NCBI RefSeq assembly: GCF_019393635.1
Contig: NC_057862.1
Coordinates: 119,118,145 to 119,182,144 of the forward strand
Origin: Dromiciops gliroides
Lineage: Eukaryota > Chordata > Mammalia > Microbiotheria > Microbiotheriidae
DNA length: 64,000 nt
Reading direction: 5' to 3'
Positions within the stretch are counted from its first letter, which is position 1. Every line of letters starts with the position of its first letter. The notes under the pieces are model-generated. The model did no database searches and was not told the origin of the DNA. It worked only from the letters and a program-made list of their open reading frames with translations. A program made the translations under genes and the position numbers. This document shows, one piece after another, positions 22,560-33,088 of the stretch.

Positions 22560-22985
22560 GATGAAATCAATTGGCCTTTTCCAAAGATTGGATTTGTGGG
22601 GCAAAAAATTGTGAGTAATCCAGGATGACTCCTATGTGGTGAGCCTGACGGACTGGGAGTATTGTTGTTTTGCTTTGTAATACGGAAAATAGGAGTTTGT
22701 ATTAGGGGGAAATAGGCTTTGAGGTTTGGGGAAGAGATAATGAGTTCTGTTTGGACGTATAGTTTAAGATGTTTACTGGACATCCAGTTGGAGATGTCTG
22801 AAAGGCAGTTGAATCTGTGAGATTAGAGGTCTCAGTTCATCAAGCAAGAGGTAGGTTAGATGATGAAGAGAAGAAATAGTGAATGAAATACAAGGCAAGT
22901 AGGAGCCCGAGGTAGATGTGATCCAGTAATGTTTGGGCTTAAACACCAGCTTCACATACAATTTGTTAGGCTAAATGTAGTATGC
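22560..22985 (-). repeat. L2 LINE ORF2, antisense (continuation)
   Basis: It resumes the L2 broken at 21621. The minus-strand frame contains MSSKHLKLYVQTELIIS, the L2 segment that lies upstream of the block at 21432-21629, which is the order expected for one interrupted element. Confidence 0.8.
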
Positions 22986-23574
22986 ATACCTATATTTTTA
23001 AGCCTCTTGTGTGATGATTCTTGGCCTTTCCTCCCTGTTTCTTGGAATGTTTCAACTTTGGACAGCTCCAAATGAACTGGTGAGTCACAGTGCACAGATT
23101 CTTTAATTAGACAATACCTAAGCTAATGTGGACACATGATGGGAAGCCAGTCAGAGGGGAGCTGGTTGCCCCTACAGCTTTTTTGGCTTCACATCTCACT
23201 TATTAGCAAAACACATTTGTACCCCTGAAATTTTAATTCAACCTGATAACCAAAGAACAAATATGCCGGGGTAAAAAATTCACTGTGTTTAAGTGGAGTC
23301 AATTTTCTAAGTGTTTTTTTTGCTGATTTCCCCATTCTCTATAGGAACGGCACAGTGAAGTTTGAAGTATTTCTTGTGAGGAAAGTTTAAAAAGTAGTCC
23401 CTTCCCTTATTCTCCTGACCAGAGATACATAGATGGAGACACAGAGACTCACACACAGTGAGACACAGGACCACATAGGGATACAAATAAGGAAAGATAC
23501 AGATAAGCAGCTACTGAGATGGAGACACAAACAAAAGGGGAAAGAAAGATATATAAACATAAAATAATATGGAA
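22986..23574. other. Repeat-poor intergenic stretch
   Basis: No repeat recognised. A pyrimidine tract and AG at about 23317-23344 resemble an acceptor, but the following sequence hits stops in all frames within about 25 codons, so no exon is called. Confidence 0.4.
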
Positions 23575-23964
23575 CCATTCCAATCAGTACGTATTTATCA
23601 CTTATAGGCATTAAACTAGGTAGAGCTACAAAGACAAAAAACAAGAGTTCTAGACATCAAAGAGCTTGTGGAGGTGGGGAGGGAAGGAAAGATGCAATGG
23701 GTACTTAGGTAAGTAAATACAAAGTGATTGAGGGGAAAGTAAAAGCATTAGTGACTGAACTGGATCAGGAAAGCCTTAAAGATTAAAAGATGGAGCCTAA
23801 ATTAAGCATTGAAGAAAGGCAAGGACTCTGAGATATGGAGATGAGTGCATTATAGTTATGGAGAAGAGCTAGGGAGAATATATGGAGGTGCAAGATAGAA
23901 GGTTGAGTATGGAATAGCTAGTTGTTCAGTTTGACTGTGTGTGTAGAGCAAGTGAAGATAGAAA
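23575..23964 (-). repeat. L2 LINE 3' region, antisense
   Basis: Decayed order: cagtacgtatttatcactta, catcaaagagcttgtggagg, gatcaggaaagccttaaaga, agggagaatatatggagg. Confidence 0.6.
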
Positions 23965-24090
23965 GGTGTAATGTATAGATAACTGGCTTTAGTTTCAAGA
24001 AGACCTGGGTTCAAGTCTCACCTCTGAGAATCACATAAACTCTCTGTGCCCCCAGGTAACTTTCCAAGACTTGCTACCTTTCAGAAAAAA
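23965..24090 (+). repeat. CORE-SINE fragment inside L2
   Basis: The sequence gacctgggttcaagtctcac, then ataaactctctgtgccccca and a decayed tail, sits between two antisense L2 pieces and therefore inserted after the L2. Confidence 0.55.
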
Positions 24091-24104
24091 ATAGAATGTG
24101 TGAA

Positions 24105-24195
24105 AAAAATGCTGAAAAGGTAAGCAGGAGCCAATTTGTGAAAAGTCTTAAATACCAAGCTGAGGAGTTGTATCACCTGGAGGTAATAGATTTCA
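24105..24195 (-). repeat. L2 fragment, antisense
   Basis: The sequence gaaaagtcttaaataccaag ctgaggag followed by tggaggtaatag continues the 23575 element. Confidence 0.6.
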
Positions 24196-24224
24196 GAGCT
24201 GTCAGGGACATTACCAACCAGGGG

Positions 24225-24416
24225 TTTAGAGGTTCTTGACCTTTTTTGTGTCATGGGTCCATTTGGCATCCATGATAAAATCAATGGACCTTTTCCCAGA
24301 ATAATACTTTTAAATGCATAAAATAAAATACATAGAATTACAAAGAAAATTAAATATATCGAATTGCATTTATTGAAATATTTTAAATAAATTAATGGAC
24401 CCAGGTTAATAATCTC
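24225..24416. mobile_element. Non-autonomous hAT-like DNA transposon
   Basis: The left end GGTTCTTGACC (24231-24241) is mirrored by the right end GGTTAATAATC (24403-24413), an imperfect terminal inverted repeat. The interior has tttaaatgcataaaataaaa and gaattacaaagaaaa, matching a short mammalian hAT-type element recalled from other genomes. There is no coding capacity. Confidence 0.6.
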
Positions 24417-24546
24417 TAATTCTAGTTCAATTACCTCACTTTGTAATTGAGGAAATTAAATCCTAGATGGGAAATAACACGCTCATGTTTACATAGTATA
24501 AAGAGACACAGACTAACACGGAGACCCAGATCCACAAATTCTTACT

Positions 24547-24708
24547 AGGAGCAGCTAGGTGGTGCAGTGGATAGAGCACTGGCCCTGGAGTCAGTACAAC
24601 CTGGGTTCAAATCTGGCCTCAGACACTTGACACTTACTAACTGTATGACCCTGGGCAAGTCACTTAACCCCAATTGCCTCACAAAAAAAAAAAAGAAAAA
24701 AAGAAAAG
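24547..24708 (+). repeat. tRNA-derived SINE with perfect target duplication
   Basis: A full copy with an A-rich tail containing G interruptions. It is flanked by the 14-mers CACAAATTCTTACT at 24533-24546 and 24709-24722. Confidence 0.96.
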
Positions 24709-24722
24709 CACAAATTCTTACT

Positions 24723-25004
24723 GATGAGGTTTCTTAGACTCACATTCTCATCTTGGAGCCCAAGTACTATTTTATTGTTGAAAACAGTTAAAATCATTTT
24801 ATCTTTTTATCAATAGGTATGTACATGGCAATGTATCATAGTAACTGTCTACTTGGATGGATTAAATTAATCAGAGGTTCAGCTTTCACTCATGGGGTGA
24901 TTTCTAAATCATGCCAAAACATTGCAGTTTTAGATTCAGTGTAAAGTGGATTCACAATGGAACTTGTCAATGGGCCTATATCACTATTGGTATCCAATGG
25001 GCAG
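24723..25004. other. No recognisable feature
   Basis: Unique-looking sequence between SINEs. Confidence 0.4.
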
Positions 25005-25505
25005 GTTAGATAGTGAATAGTGTGTTGACCACTGGAGTCAGGAAAACCTGTATAAAATCTCACCTCAGATGCTTGCTTAACTATGTGACTCAGAGCAAGT
25101 TTCTTAACTTCTCTGTGTCATAGTTTATTCATCTGTAAAAAAAGAAGGCTGGATTTAATGACCTTCCTTTCAATTCTCAATCTGTGATTCAGATCTCAAT
25201 CCTAATCCTGCCACTGCCACTTGCTAGCTATATGCCTTTGGGCAAGTCACTTAATCCCTTTCTTCCTCATTTTCCTCATCCATAAAATGGAGTTAATAAT
25301 AATAATTACCTACCTTACAGGGCCTTTTTAGAGCTCAAATAAGATGATAGTCTTAAAGCACCTTACAAACTTTTAAGTATTCCATGAATGTTAGTTATTA
25401 TTATTGTGATTTCATTTCTGTGGGCCCCAGTCTCCTTAATCACAAAATCAGGATGTTAGACTAGATATCCTATAATATCTCTGAAAACTATGATCCTATG
25501 ATTTC
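25005..25505 (+). repeat. Cluster of three CORE-SINE segments
   Basis: 25005-25195 has a head and CORE ending at gatttaatgaccttcctttc. 25196-25410 is a nearly full Ther-1 copy with the ttacaaacttttaagtattc tail. 25411-25505 is a CORE plus the 'tatgatcctatgattt' tail. The order suggests the middle copy inserted into an older one. Confidence 0.7.
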
Positions 25506-25774
25506 ATTATATAATATTATTCTCTGTCATATACTATTAGTGTTACAACACACAGCTTTTTCCTTTCTCTCATATCCCATTGACTCTTGTCCCTGATGAC
25601 ACTATACTAGGCAAACTTTGTTTTTTTAGAAAATCAGTCTAATTTTACCTGTGTGGTTCCTATGGGAAGTATATTTATAATAAAGAGCTCTACTTTAGGT
25701 AAAAATATATATCTTTTTTATTTGCAAGTGGTGTTTGTTGTTTTGAATCAATTAGATAGCTATCACAACTATCC

Positions 25775-26365
25775 ACTCAACTTATTGAGTGCCTCTCAAA
25801 TGCCTAGTACATGAGATGGGAGATGCAATATAACAGTAAGACATTGTCTATGCCCTCAATGAATTTATAATTGAAGAGAAGAGACTAACTGCTACTACTT
25901 CTAACTAAACTAACATATATAAGATAATTAAGGAATATTTAAGTGATAAACTGGTCTAACATAGGTATGTTTATGGTTCAGAGAAAGGAGAAATCAGCAC
26001 AGACTAAAATTTGGGGAGACATGATAGAATTGGAAGGTAGGATTTATACTCAATTCAACAAACATTTATTAAGCACCTATTGTATACAAGAGCCTGTGTT
26101 AAGTATTGGGTTTACCAAGGTAAACTACTATGCATTCTCCATCCTCAAGAATCTTGCCAGTATGGTATAGAGAAATAGACATTATATTTGGTTGCAAGGA
26201 ACAATGTTACCTCAGATGAATTACTTTGTTTCACTGGACAGTCACTCAGTCAGTTAATAAGCATTCATCATGTGCCTAATATGTGCTAGGCACTATGCTA
26301 AGCCCTGGAGATGCAAGAAGAGGCCAAAGAGAGTCCCTGCCCTCAGGGAGCTCACAATCTAAAAA
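25775..26365 (-). repeat. Three antisense L2 3' ends in a row
   Basis: Separate L2 termini start at 25775 (actcaacttattgagtgcct), 26050 (caattcaacaaacatttatt aagcacc) and 26245 (taataagcattcatcatgtg). Each carries the following 'ccctcaaggagct'-type block, so they are three insertions, not one. Confidence 0.75.
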
Positions 26366-26744
26366 ACCATTGTTTTCCTCATCTATGAAAAGAGATAATC
26401 TCTACTCTCCCTTCAAATACTAAATCCAGAGGTTGACTGAAGCCAGCTGAACAGGTTTGGAGAGGCATTGTGAAATTTTGTGTTCAAGCACTGAAGCCTC
26501 AGAAATCAGCAAACACTAACATCGGGGCTTGCTTTATTTGTTTTGTAGGTTTCCTAGACTTAAGAAAGTGTTCATTATGAAGATTCAACTTAAGAGTATG
26601 TGTGTACTTTTTTTCCCCCCTAGGAAGCCCAGTTAAATATTTACAGACACGCCCCTATATTGCTCTATAAATGCTACTTGAACTCAGTGGGAGGGCCGTA
26701 GATAGCTCAGGGAATGAAGTCATCACCAGAAAGGAGGTCTAGTT
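26366..26744. other. No recognisable feature
   Basis: Unique-looking sequence. No exon or repeat seen. Confidence 0.4.
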
Positions 26745-26905
26745 ACTGTAGAATAATAACAATTAACATTTATATAGTGCTATAAGGTTTACATCCATTG
26801 TCCTATTTATTTGAACCTCTCAATACTCCATCTAAATCCCATGATCTTGAAGTGGACTGTGCAGAGATGATGATGATGGTGGTAGTGATGGTGATAAATA
26901 TAAGT
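26745..26905 (-). repeat. MIR tail and (GAT/GGT)n patch
   Basis: The sequence aataataacaattaacattt atatagtgctataaggttta is the antisense CORE-SINE tail (to about 26830). A trinucleotide-like gatgatgatggtggtagtga patch follows at 26866-26892. Confidence 0.6.
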
Positions 26906-27177
26906 GGACAGATGGAGGAGAAAATTGGAAAAATTCCAGATGAAGGAAGAGCATGAGCAAACATCTGGAGACAGGGCTGTAACCAGCAATTTTGCCATTC
27001 AGGACAAGCAGTACAAAATGGGCTCTCAAATGAATTTTGTAATTTATGATTCGAAAATAAGGAGTAATTAAGGAAAAATCAGTTGAGGGGGAATTAGTTT
27101 TTATAGTGGTTCACAGTTGGTTGTGATTAATAATGCTTGTCTCTTCCTATTTTAACTAATTATTCTAGCTAACTAGA

Positions 27178-27378
27178 ATCATAGAATCATAGTTTTAGAT
27201 CTAGAAGGGACATCACAGACCATGTAGGCCAACCTCTCTTATTTTAGAAATGAGGAATTTGAAGCCTGTGGAGGAGTTACGTGACATGCTCAAAGTTACA
27301 TCGGTTGTTAAATATCAAAGATAAGATTTGAACCTGTATTTTCTGACTCCAGAGCCATTATCTTTTCTACTGTCAGGT
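27178..27378 (-). repeat. MIR-type SINE, antisense, nearly complete
   Basis: Order: agaatcatagttttagatct, aggccaacctctcttatttt, gaagcctgtggaggagttac, and agatttgaacctgtattttc. Confidence 0.8.
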
Positions 27379-27394
27379 ACAATAGTCTCTGGTT

Positions 27395-27655
27395 AATGGG
27401 CAGGTAGATGGTATAGTGGATAGATTGCCTGACCTAGAGTCAGGAAGACTCATCTTCCTGAGTTCAAAATTGACCTCAGACACATACTAGCTGTGTGACC
27501 CTGGGCAAGTCACTTCACCCACTTTGCCTCAGTTTTCTCATATGTAAAATGAGCTGGAGACAGAAACGGCAAGCCACTCCAGTATCTCTGTGAGAAAAAC
27601 CCCAAATGAGAGTCAGAGAGTTGGATGGGACTGAAATGACTGGACAACAATGATG
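27395..27655 (+). repeat. tRNA-SINE/RTE chimera (RTE-tailed SINE)
   Basis: The head ggcaggtagatggtatagtg gatag and box-B-like gagttcaaaattg lead into a CORE (ctcagttttctcatatgta) and then the tail aatgagctggagacagaaac, ccactccagtatctctgtga, aaaccccaaatgagagtcag and tgaaatgactggacaacaa. That tail resembles the 3' end of BovB/RTE LINEs and would let an RTE machinery mobilise it. A second copy lies at 46845. Confidence 0.8.
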
Positions 27656-27715
27656 TAGTACATGTGATGAATTTTTATTCCCTCTATATTTAAAGCCTTA
27701 TAAAAAAAAGCCCTA

Positions 27716-27858
27716 TGGGGGCAGCTAGGTGGCGCAGTGGATAGAGCACCAGCCCTGGAGTCAGGAGGACCTGAGTTCAAATCTGGCCTCAGACACTTAA
27801 CACTTACTAGCTGTGTGACCCTGGGCAAGTCACTTAACCCCAATTGCCTCACTAAAAA
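27716..27858 (+). repeat. tRNA-derived SINE, near-consensus copy
   Basis: The copy is intact, with A-box-like TGGCGCAGTGG and B-box-like GAGTTCAAATC. It is flanked by AAAAAAAAGCCCTA at 27702-27715 and 27859-27872. It looks like one of the younger copies. Confidence 0.96.
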
Positions 27859-27872
27859 AAAAAAAAGCCCTA

Positions 27873-28844
27873 GTCACCCCAGCCAAGTTTTGGCTTTTTC
27901 TGGATAAAGGAATGAAAATGACATGCACAAGAAAAGGGATAGAAACTAACAATTGTGCCTTCTCTCTATCACTGTTATTGGTCCCAATATCCATTTTGAG
28001 TAGTGAGCTTATTACTTCTTTAATTCTCCCTTACGATATTATAAAAGCCAAACAAAGTGACTTTATCTTGATTTTTCCTTATCAACCTCTAATCAATGTG
28101 AGTTTTAGTACTCTTGACACCATTCTTACATTATCATGTCATGACTTTGTATTCATCCTCTGCTACCTTTCTTTGTTTCCATCCCCTATACATAGCTTTT
28201 GAAACCTTAAGTTTCTGGGTGAGTTCTCTGTGAATCTATACCAGTCATTTTAGACAGCTCTTATTTTCCCTTTTCACAAGAACTGTTTCCTTTGGTGTCT
28301 AAAAAATTTCATTCTTGAGAGTCTTCCCATGCCTCATGAAGTGAATTCCATTATAGCATTTGAAGTTATTACTTCTACTTACCTTTCCTTGAAATACACT
28401 CTCCCCAAATTTAGGATCTTTGTTGGTTCAGCCTGACTTCCATTTCCATGTCTATCACAAACTCAAGGAGGATCTAGTCATTTTTTGGATAAGATCCTCA
28501 TCGTTCCTAACACTCTCCCCTACCCCCCACCCCTACCCCGCCAAAAAAAAAAATCCTTTCTGTGGGTGAGAATCAGTACCAGAATAGAATTCTGTTGTTT
28601 CCTCCACCTTCAGAAGGATGAAATAATAGTCAAAGAAATTTAGTGGTTATTTGGTGCCCTGCTTTTAGCAGAGAGGGAGCTCCAGTATCTATCTGGATCA
28701 GTGAAGTTTCTTATCATTACTATATCATGCCACTGTGCCAGGTTTATGATGTTTCCCTAAATTCTTTTCTATTTTCTTTTTTTTTTGTCCAGATAGTCTG
28801 TAGTTTTCTCCTATGACAAAAAAAAGATGGATTGAGAGTCAAGT
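27873..28844. other. Unassigned intergenic sequence
   Basis: No exon or repeat family recognised. C-rich (28510-28540) and A-rich (28541-28552) patches are present. A 96-codon open frame at 27912-28202 has no recognisable domain. Confidence 0.4.
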
Positions 28845-29035
28845 CCACTAGTCAACAAGCATTTATTTAGCAACTTCTATGTTCCACGCACTGAGCTAAG
28901 TGCTCAGGTTACGAACAGAAGAAAAAAAAGTCCCTGTCCTCAAGGAACTCATAATCTAATGGGGGAGGGGAGCTAACTAGCTATGAAAATGATGGCAGAA
29001 GGGATGCAATTGAGAGATATTTCCAAGGGAAAAAA
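28845..29035 (-). repeat. L2 3' end, antisense
   Basis: The sequence agtcaacaagcatttattta, gtccctgtcctcaaggaact and cataatctaatgggggag. Confidence 0.8.
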
Positions 29036-29069
29036 ATCCAGCAAAACCAAGTGAGTTTCTTGATATAGG

Positions 29070-29600
29070 GATTAAAGGAATGTAGGTCAACTCATGTAAC
29101 TTCTCTACTCAAAGGTGTTGAATAGTTCCCTCTTGACTCTAGGATAAAATACAAATTCATCAGCTTTGTGTCTAGGTCCTCCACAATTTGACTCTGACTT
29201 ATCATTGTAGCTTTATTCCTCATTACTCCTCATCATAACTTGACCTTCCAGCTAAACTGAATTATTTAGCAGTTTCCCAATTCAACATTTTGTCTCCTGT
29301 CTTTGTGTTTTGCACAGGATTTTCCTGTGTCTATACTGCAGTTCCTCATCTTTGCCTTTCAGAGTACTTATCTTCCTTCAAGACTTAACTCTGGTACCAT
29401 TTCCATTAAGCCAGTCCCACCTTCCCCTTTGTCAGTGATTCTAAGTTGTTGTAGTTACTATACACCTACATTTTTGGTGCATGTGTTGCATCTACCTATT
29501 GAAGACATTGACTTGTTTTTGTCTCTGTATTCTCAGTACCTGGTACAAGATCATACTTCTATGGGAGGTACTTAATAAATATTTTTGGAATTGAATTGAA
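29070..29600 (+). repeat. L2 LINE 3' region
   Basis: Sense order: ctctactcaaaggtgttgaa, ctaggataaaatacaaattc, atcttccttcaagacttaac, ctctgtattctcagtacctg and the end gaggtacttaataaatattt with ggaattgaattgaa. Confidence 0.8.
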
Positions 29601-29654
29601 TAATGGAGAAGGCAAGAGTAGAAATATTAAAATCTTACATTAAAATTTGTTTTA

Positions 29655-30030
29655 GTTCTGCTGGCTTTTGAGTAGAGGAGTAACATTATGAAAACAGTGT
29701 TTTAGAAAGATTAATCTGGAAATTTGACTATAATCTATATAATCAGGACTTTGAGGGAAAGAATTGAATGGACCAAATGAGGATGGAATAGACATGGGAG
29801 ATTTATTATAGCACTATTATAACAATCTAGGAAGGTTATGAGAATTGTTACTTAATTTATAAAAACATTCTATAAATCCTAAAGCATGATACAATATTTC
29901 AAAAACCTATAACTAAATCAACAAACATTTATTGAATACTCACAAAGATCAGTAGTTGGGGAAAATACAAAGTTTATGAAAGACGGTCTCTGCCTTCAAG
30001 GAACTGATAGGAAAATAAGATGCCAACACA
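29655..30030 (-). repeat. Two antisense L2 fragments
   Basis: 29655-29845 covers the ORF2-side block (gagtagaggagtaacattat, agaaagattaatctgg, taacaatctagg). 29905-30030 is a separate 3' end (aatcaacaaacatttattga, gccttcaaggaactgatagg). Confidence 0.7.
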
Positions 30031-30204
30031 AATTTCCACAATAAATAACGTTATAAGATATGTCATCAACGAAATAAATGAATGAAGCTAGAATATGAAG
30101 AACAGATACTGATTTGAGGGAAAACATTTGTAGTAAATATCTTTGATAAAAATTTGATACTTCAAACTTATAGGAATACTGAGGAAAGCTCAATGATACT
30201 CCCT

Positions 30205-30265
30205 AGGGAGTACTTAGTGCAGTATCTAGTACATAATAACAACTTAACAAATGCTTATTGTCTGC
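30205..30265 (+). repeat. L2 3' terminus
   Basis: The sequence agtgcagtatctagtacata with acttaacaaatgcttattg is the sense L2 end. Confidence 0.6.
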
Positions 30266-30922
30266 CTCCTGGAGCCTGTACAGGATAGACTTATATGTCT
30301 GGGGAACTCTATAGGTCCCTGGAGGAACTGGGGCTTATTGAAGAGGGAAGAAAATTGTATCTATTATTTTTTACACACTCTTGTGAGCCCTTTAGGTATT
30401 TTCTGCCTTTTATGTGTGTGTGCATGTATTTGGGCTGAAATAAAGGCTGTCCTGTAAATGATATGCCCTGTTATCTCTAATACTTAGATGGGATCTAGGG
30501 ATTCTCCCTTTGACTCACATTTGTGGAGTACTAGAAACATTCTGAAATTTCCCACAAGAGAATCTGGGTTAGGGCAAAATGAGCCAAAACATCACCAAGA
30601 TTTAACTCATTCCTCGTAAGTCCAGAGCTTGGGATATAGCAGTCATAGATTACATTTTGGGAGTATCTCTGCCACAAATAATCTCTTTAGCTCATTTTGC
30701 CCATACCTTTTCAAACCTTTTTTGAATACCCTTGTGTTTACCTCTTGGTGAGGTAAACTCTCTCATTCTACCTAATCCATTAGGACTATTAACCCCAATT
30801 CTGCTAGGAACCACTATGGCAATGCTACATAGGCTTGTCAAACCCTGGGAAGTTTCCTGGATTCTGGATCTCTCAGCAAATTTGGTTTTTATCTATCTAA
30901 TTTTTCAGGGAGATATTCTCAG
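30266..30922. other. No recognisable feature
   Basis: Unique-looking intergenic sequence with a short TG-rich patch near 30413-30426. Confidence 0.4.
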
Positions 30923-30938
30923 CAAATATAATAGCTTA

Positions 30939-31101
30939 GGGGCAGCTAGGTGGTGCAGTGGATAGAGCACCGGCCCTGGATTCAGGAGTACCTGAGTTCA
31001 AATCTGGCCTCAGACACTTAACATTTACTAGCTGTGTGACCCTGGGCAAGTCACTTAACCCCAATTGCCCCACCAAAAAAACAAAAAAACAAACAAACAA
31101 A
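30939..31101 (+). repeat. tRNA-derived SINE with perfect target duplication
   Basis: Near-consensus copy with a CAAA-rich tail. It is flanked by CAAATATAATAGCTTA at 30923-30938 and 31102-31117. Confidence 0.96.
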
Positions 31102-31117
31102 CAAATATAATAGCTTA

Positions 31118-31444
31118 TCTGGTTCCCTTCTCTGAAAGCTGGGTCCTCGACAATCTCCTCAAGTTTATCCCTGACTCAGTCTCAGACCTCCATATAAGCC
31201 ATCATCAGAGGAGCTAAAAGAATCTCTGGATTGTCAGTTTGTACTGCAGCAGCATCAGAATTGCTCCTAATTTGATTTTGACTGCTAATTGAGATTCCTA
31301 TACCTAGGGTCTTGTCCCAGGAGACCACATCTATATCTTGTATTCATTCTAGTAACTAGTATCTTGGCTTGTCTCCCTATTAGGGGGATGTCTACCCCAA
31401 GCATGTGAAGACTCCCCTTGGTAGAATGAGCGTATGAGAACAAG
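31118..31444. other. Unassigned, possibly more of the RTE element
   Basis: No motif recognised. It directly precedes the RTE 3' end. Confidence 0.3.
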
Positions 31445-31775
31445 TTGTTCCAATGGCCATGAATGCAATTAAAGCAGGTTCTGTGGCTTGCTTAGAGTTT
31501 GGTCAGACATGGAAGATGCCAAGGTCATCCAATGAATCCCAGGCCATTACCAGTCATTTTGACTTTTGTCCTGCCACTAGACTTATGACTCTGGAAGTGA
31601 GAGTGAGGCTGATGACTTTGTGCAACTCTGTCTTACTAAATTCTAATCCATGTGCAAGTCAAGACATTGCCCATAATCCACTATTTTACCCCAACATTGT
31701 GGTGTCATCGATCTTCTTTAAAAAATGAAGGATCATCAACAACAACAGCAATAGCAGCAGCAGAAAAAAAAAACT
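31445..31775 (+). repeat. RTE (BovB-like) LINE 3' end
   Basis: The order gcaggttctgtggcttgctt, cagacatggaagatgccaag, gactttgtgcaactctgtct, and aagtcaagacattgcccata ends in aatgaaggatcatcaacaac and a CAA/CAG-rich tail, characteristic of RTE elements. The 5' part is missing or unrecognised. Confidence 0.65.
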
Positions 31776-31790
31776 TACCCCGATTCCTTT

Positions 31791-31943
31791 ATTTATTTAT
31801 TTATTTTGGTGAGGCAATTGGGGTTAAGTGACTTGCCAAGGGTCACACAGCTAGTAAGTGTCAAATGTCTGAGGCCAGATTTGAACTCAGGTACTCCTGA
31901 CTCCAGGGCTGGTGCTCTATCCACTGCACCACCTAGCTGCCCT
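31791..31943 (-). repeat. tRNA-derived SINE with ATTT tail
   Basis: The antisense copy's tail is (ATTT)n. It is flanked by CCCGATTCCTTT (31779-31790) and CCTGATTCCTTT (31944-31955), one mismatch. Confidence 0.93.
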
Positions 31944-32154
31944 CCTGATTCCTTTCTTAGTGCTCTTGGACCTTCAGGACTGGAGTTTTGCTTTGTAATC
32001 CCCAGTCCTTTTAGGAACTGGAACCATATAGTCCCTGTAGTGGGTCTCTGTGGCCAGACTCTCCTGATGCTGATTTCTTGCTTTGACTTAGATCTATTAT
32101 TGCTACATTCTACTCACTTATTTGGACTTTCTCCTATTGCTTGTTGTAGGGAAT

Positions 32155-32310
32155 TTTCCCACTTTATATATGTTGCATTTTGTATATATGTGTATATCTC
32201 TATATATGTAGATAGATACATACATGCATAGTACATATATAACACACACATAAAATGTGTGTATATATATATATATATAACATTCTCATATATTTATCAT
32301 ACATATTTAT
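32155..32310. repeat. AT/GT-rich low-complexity tract
   Basis: Mixed TATATG, GTGTA and (TA)9 dinucleotide runs. Confidence 0.85.
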
Positions 32311-32369
32311 TATTTCCACTCACTTTAGGGTATGTTCAGTTGTTTTTCCTGGTGACCACTTAGAAGCTT

Positions 32370-33088
32370 ACGGTGAGCCTTCTTCCAGATGGTTTGAAAC
32401 TCACAAGGTGTTTCAGATCAAAATGCAATAAAAATTACATTTAATGTGTGACTGTGGAAACACAAATTAAAAAATAATTGGAGAATAAATAACTTAATGT
32501 TAAGAATGAGTAGGTTAAAGAACAAGTCATAGAAACAATAAATAATCTTATTAAGGAGAATAACAATAATGAGACAACATACCAAAACCTATGGGAGGCA
32601 GCAAAAGAAGAAATAAGAGGAAAATTTATATCTATAAATGGCTACATCAATAAAATAGTGAAATAGCAGAGAAATGAATTGGGTATGCAATTAAAAAAAC
32701 AACTAGGAAAAATAATTTAAAATTCCCTAATTAAACACACAACTGGAAATCCTAAAAATTAAATGTGAGATTAATAAAATTGAATGTAGGAAAACCATTG
32801 AATAAATAAAAGTAGGAGTTGGGTTTCATGAAAAAACTAATAAAATAGATAGACCATCGGTTAATATGAGTTTAAAAAGAGAGAAGAAAGTCAAATCATT
32901 AGTATAAAAAATGAAAAGGGTGAGTATAGCCAAGATTAGAAGGAAAGTAAAATTAGGAAAACATTTTCTAGACAGTTTCTCAGATAAAGGTCTCATATCC
33001 CAAATATGTAGAGAACTTTGTCAAATTTATAAGAATATGAGTAATTTTCCAACTAATACATGGCCAAAAGAGATGAGCAGTCAGGGGT
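32370..33088 (+). repeat. Older L1/HAL1-like LINE, left part
   Basis: The + strand carries ataccaaaacctatgggagg, then ggaaaatttatatctataaa (the L1 ORF2 'YQNLW...RGKF' zone), and later ataaaggtctcatatcccaa and catggccaaaagagatgagc. The frame is broken by stops and shifts. It stops at 33088 and continues at 34099. Confidence 0.8.

Noticed and set aside
23317..23420. Possible exon after an acceptor-like tract
   Set aside because: Stops appear in all three frames within a short distance and no protein similarity was recognised.
27716..27858. Functional tRNA gene
   Set aside because: A/B-box-like motifs belong to the tRNA-derived SINE. There is no cloverleaf-compatible acceptor stem, and the same unit recurs many times with target duplications.
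31806..32231. 141-codon open frame starting MVRQLGLSDLPRVTQ
   Set aside because: Its first half is SINE read-through. The same peptide pattern recurs wherever the SINE is antisense or sense (for example 50879, 53842, 62322).
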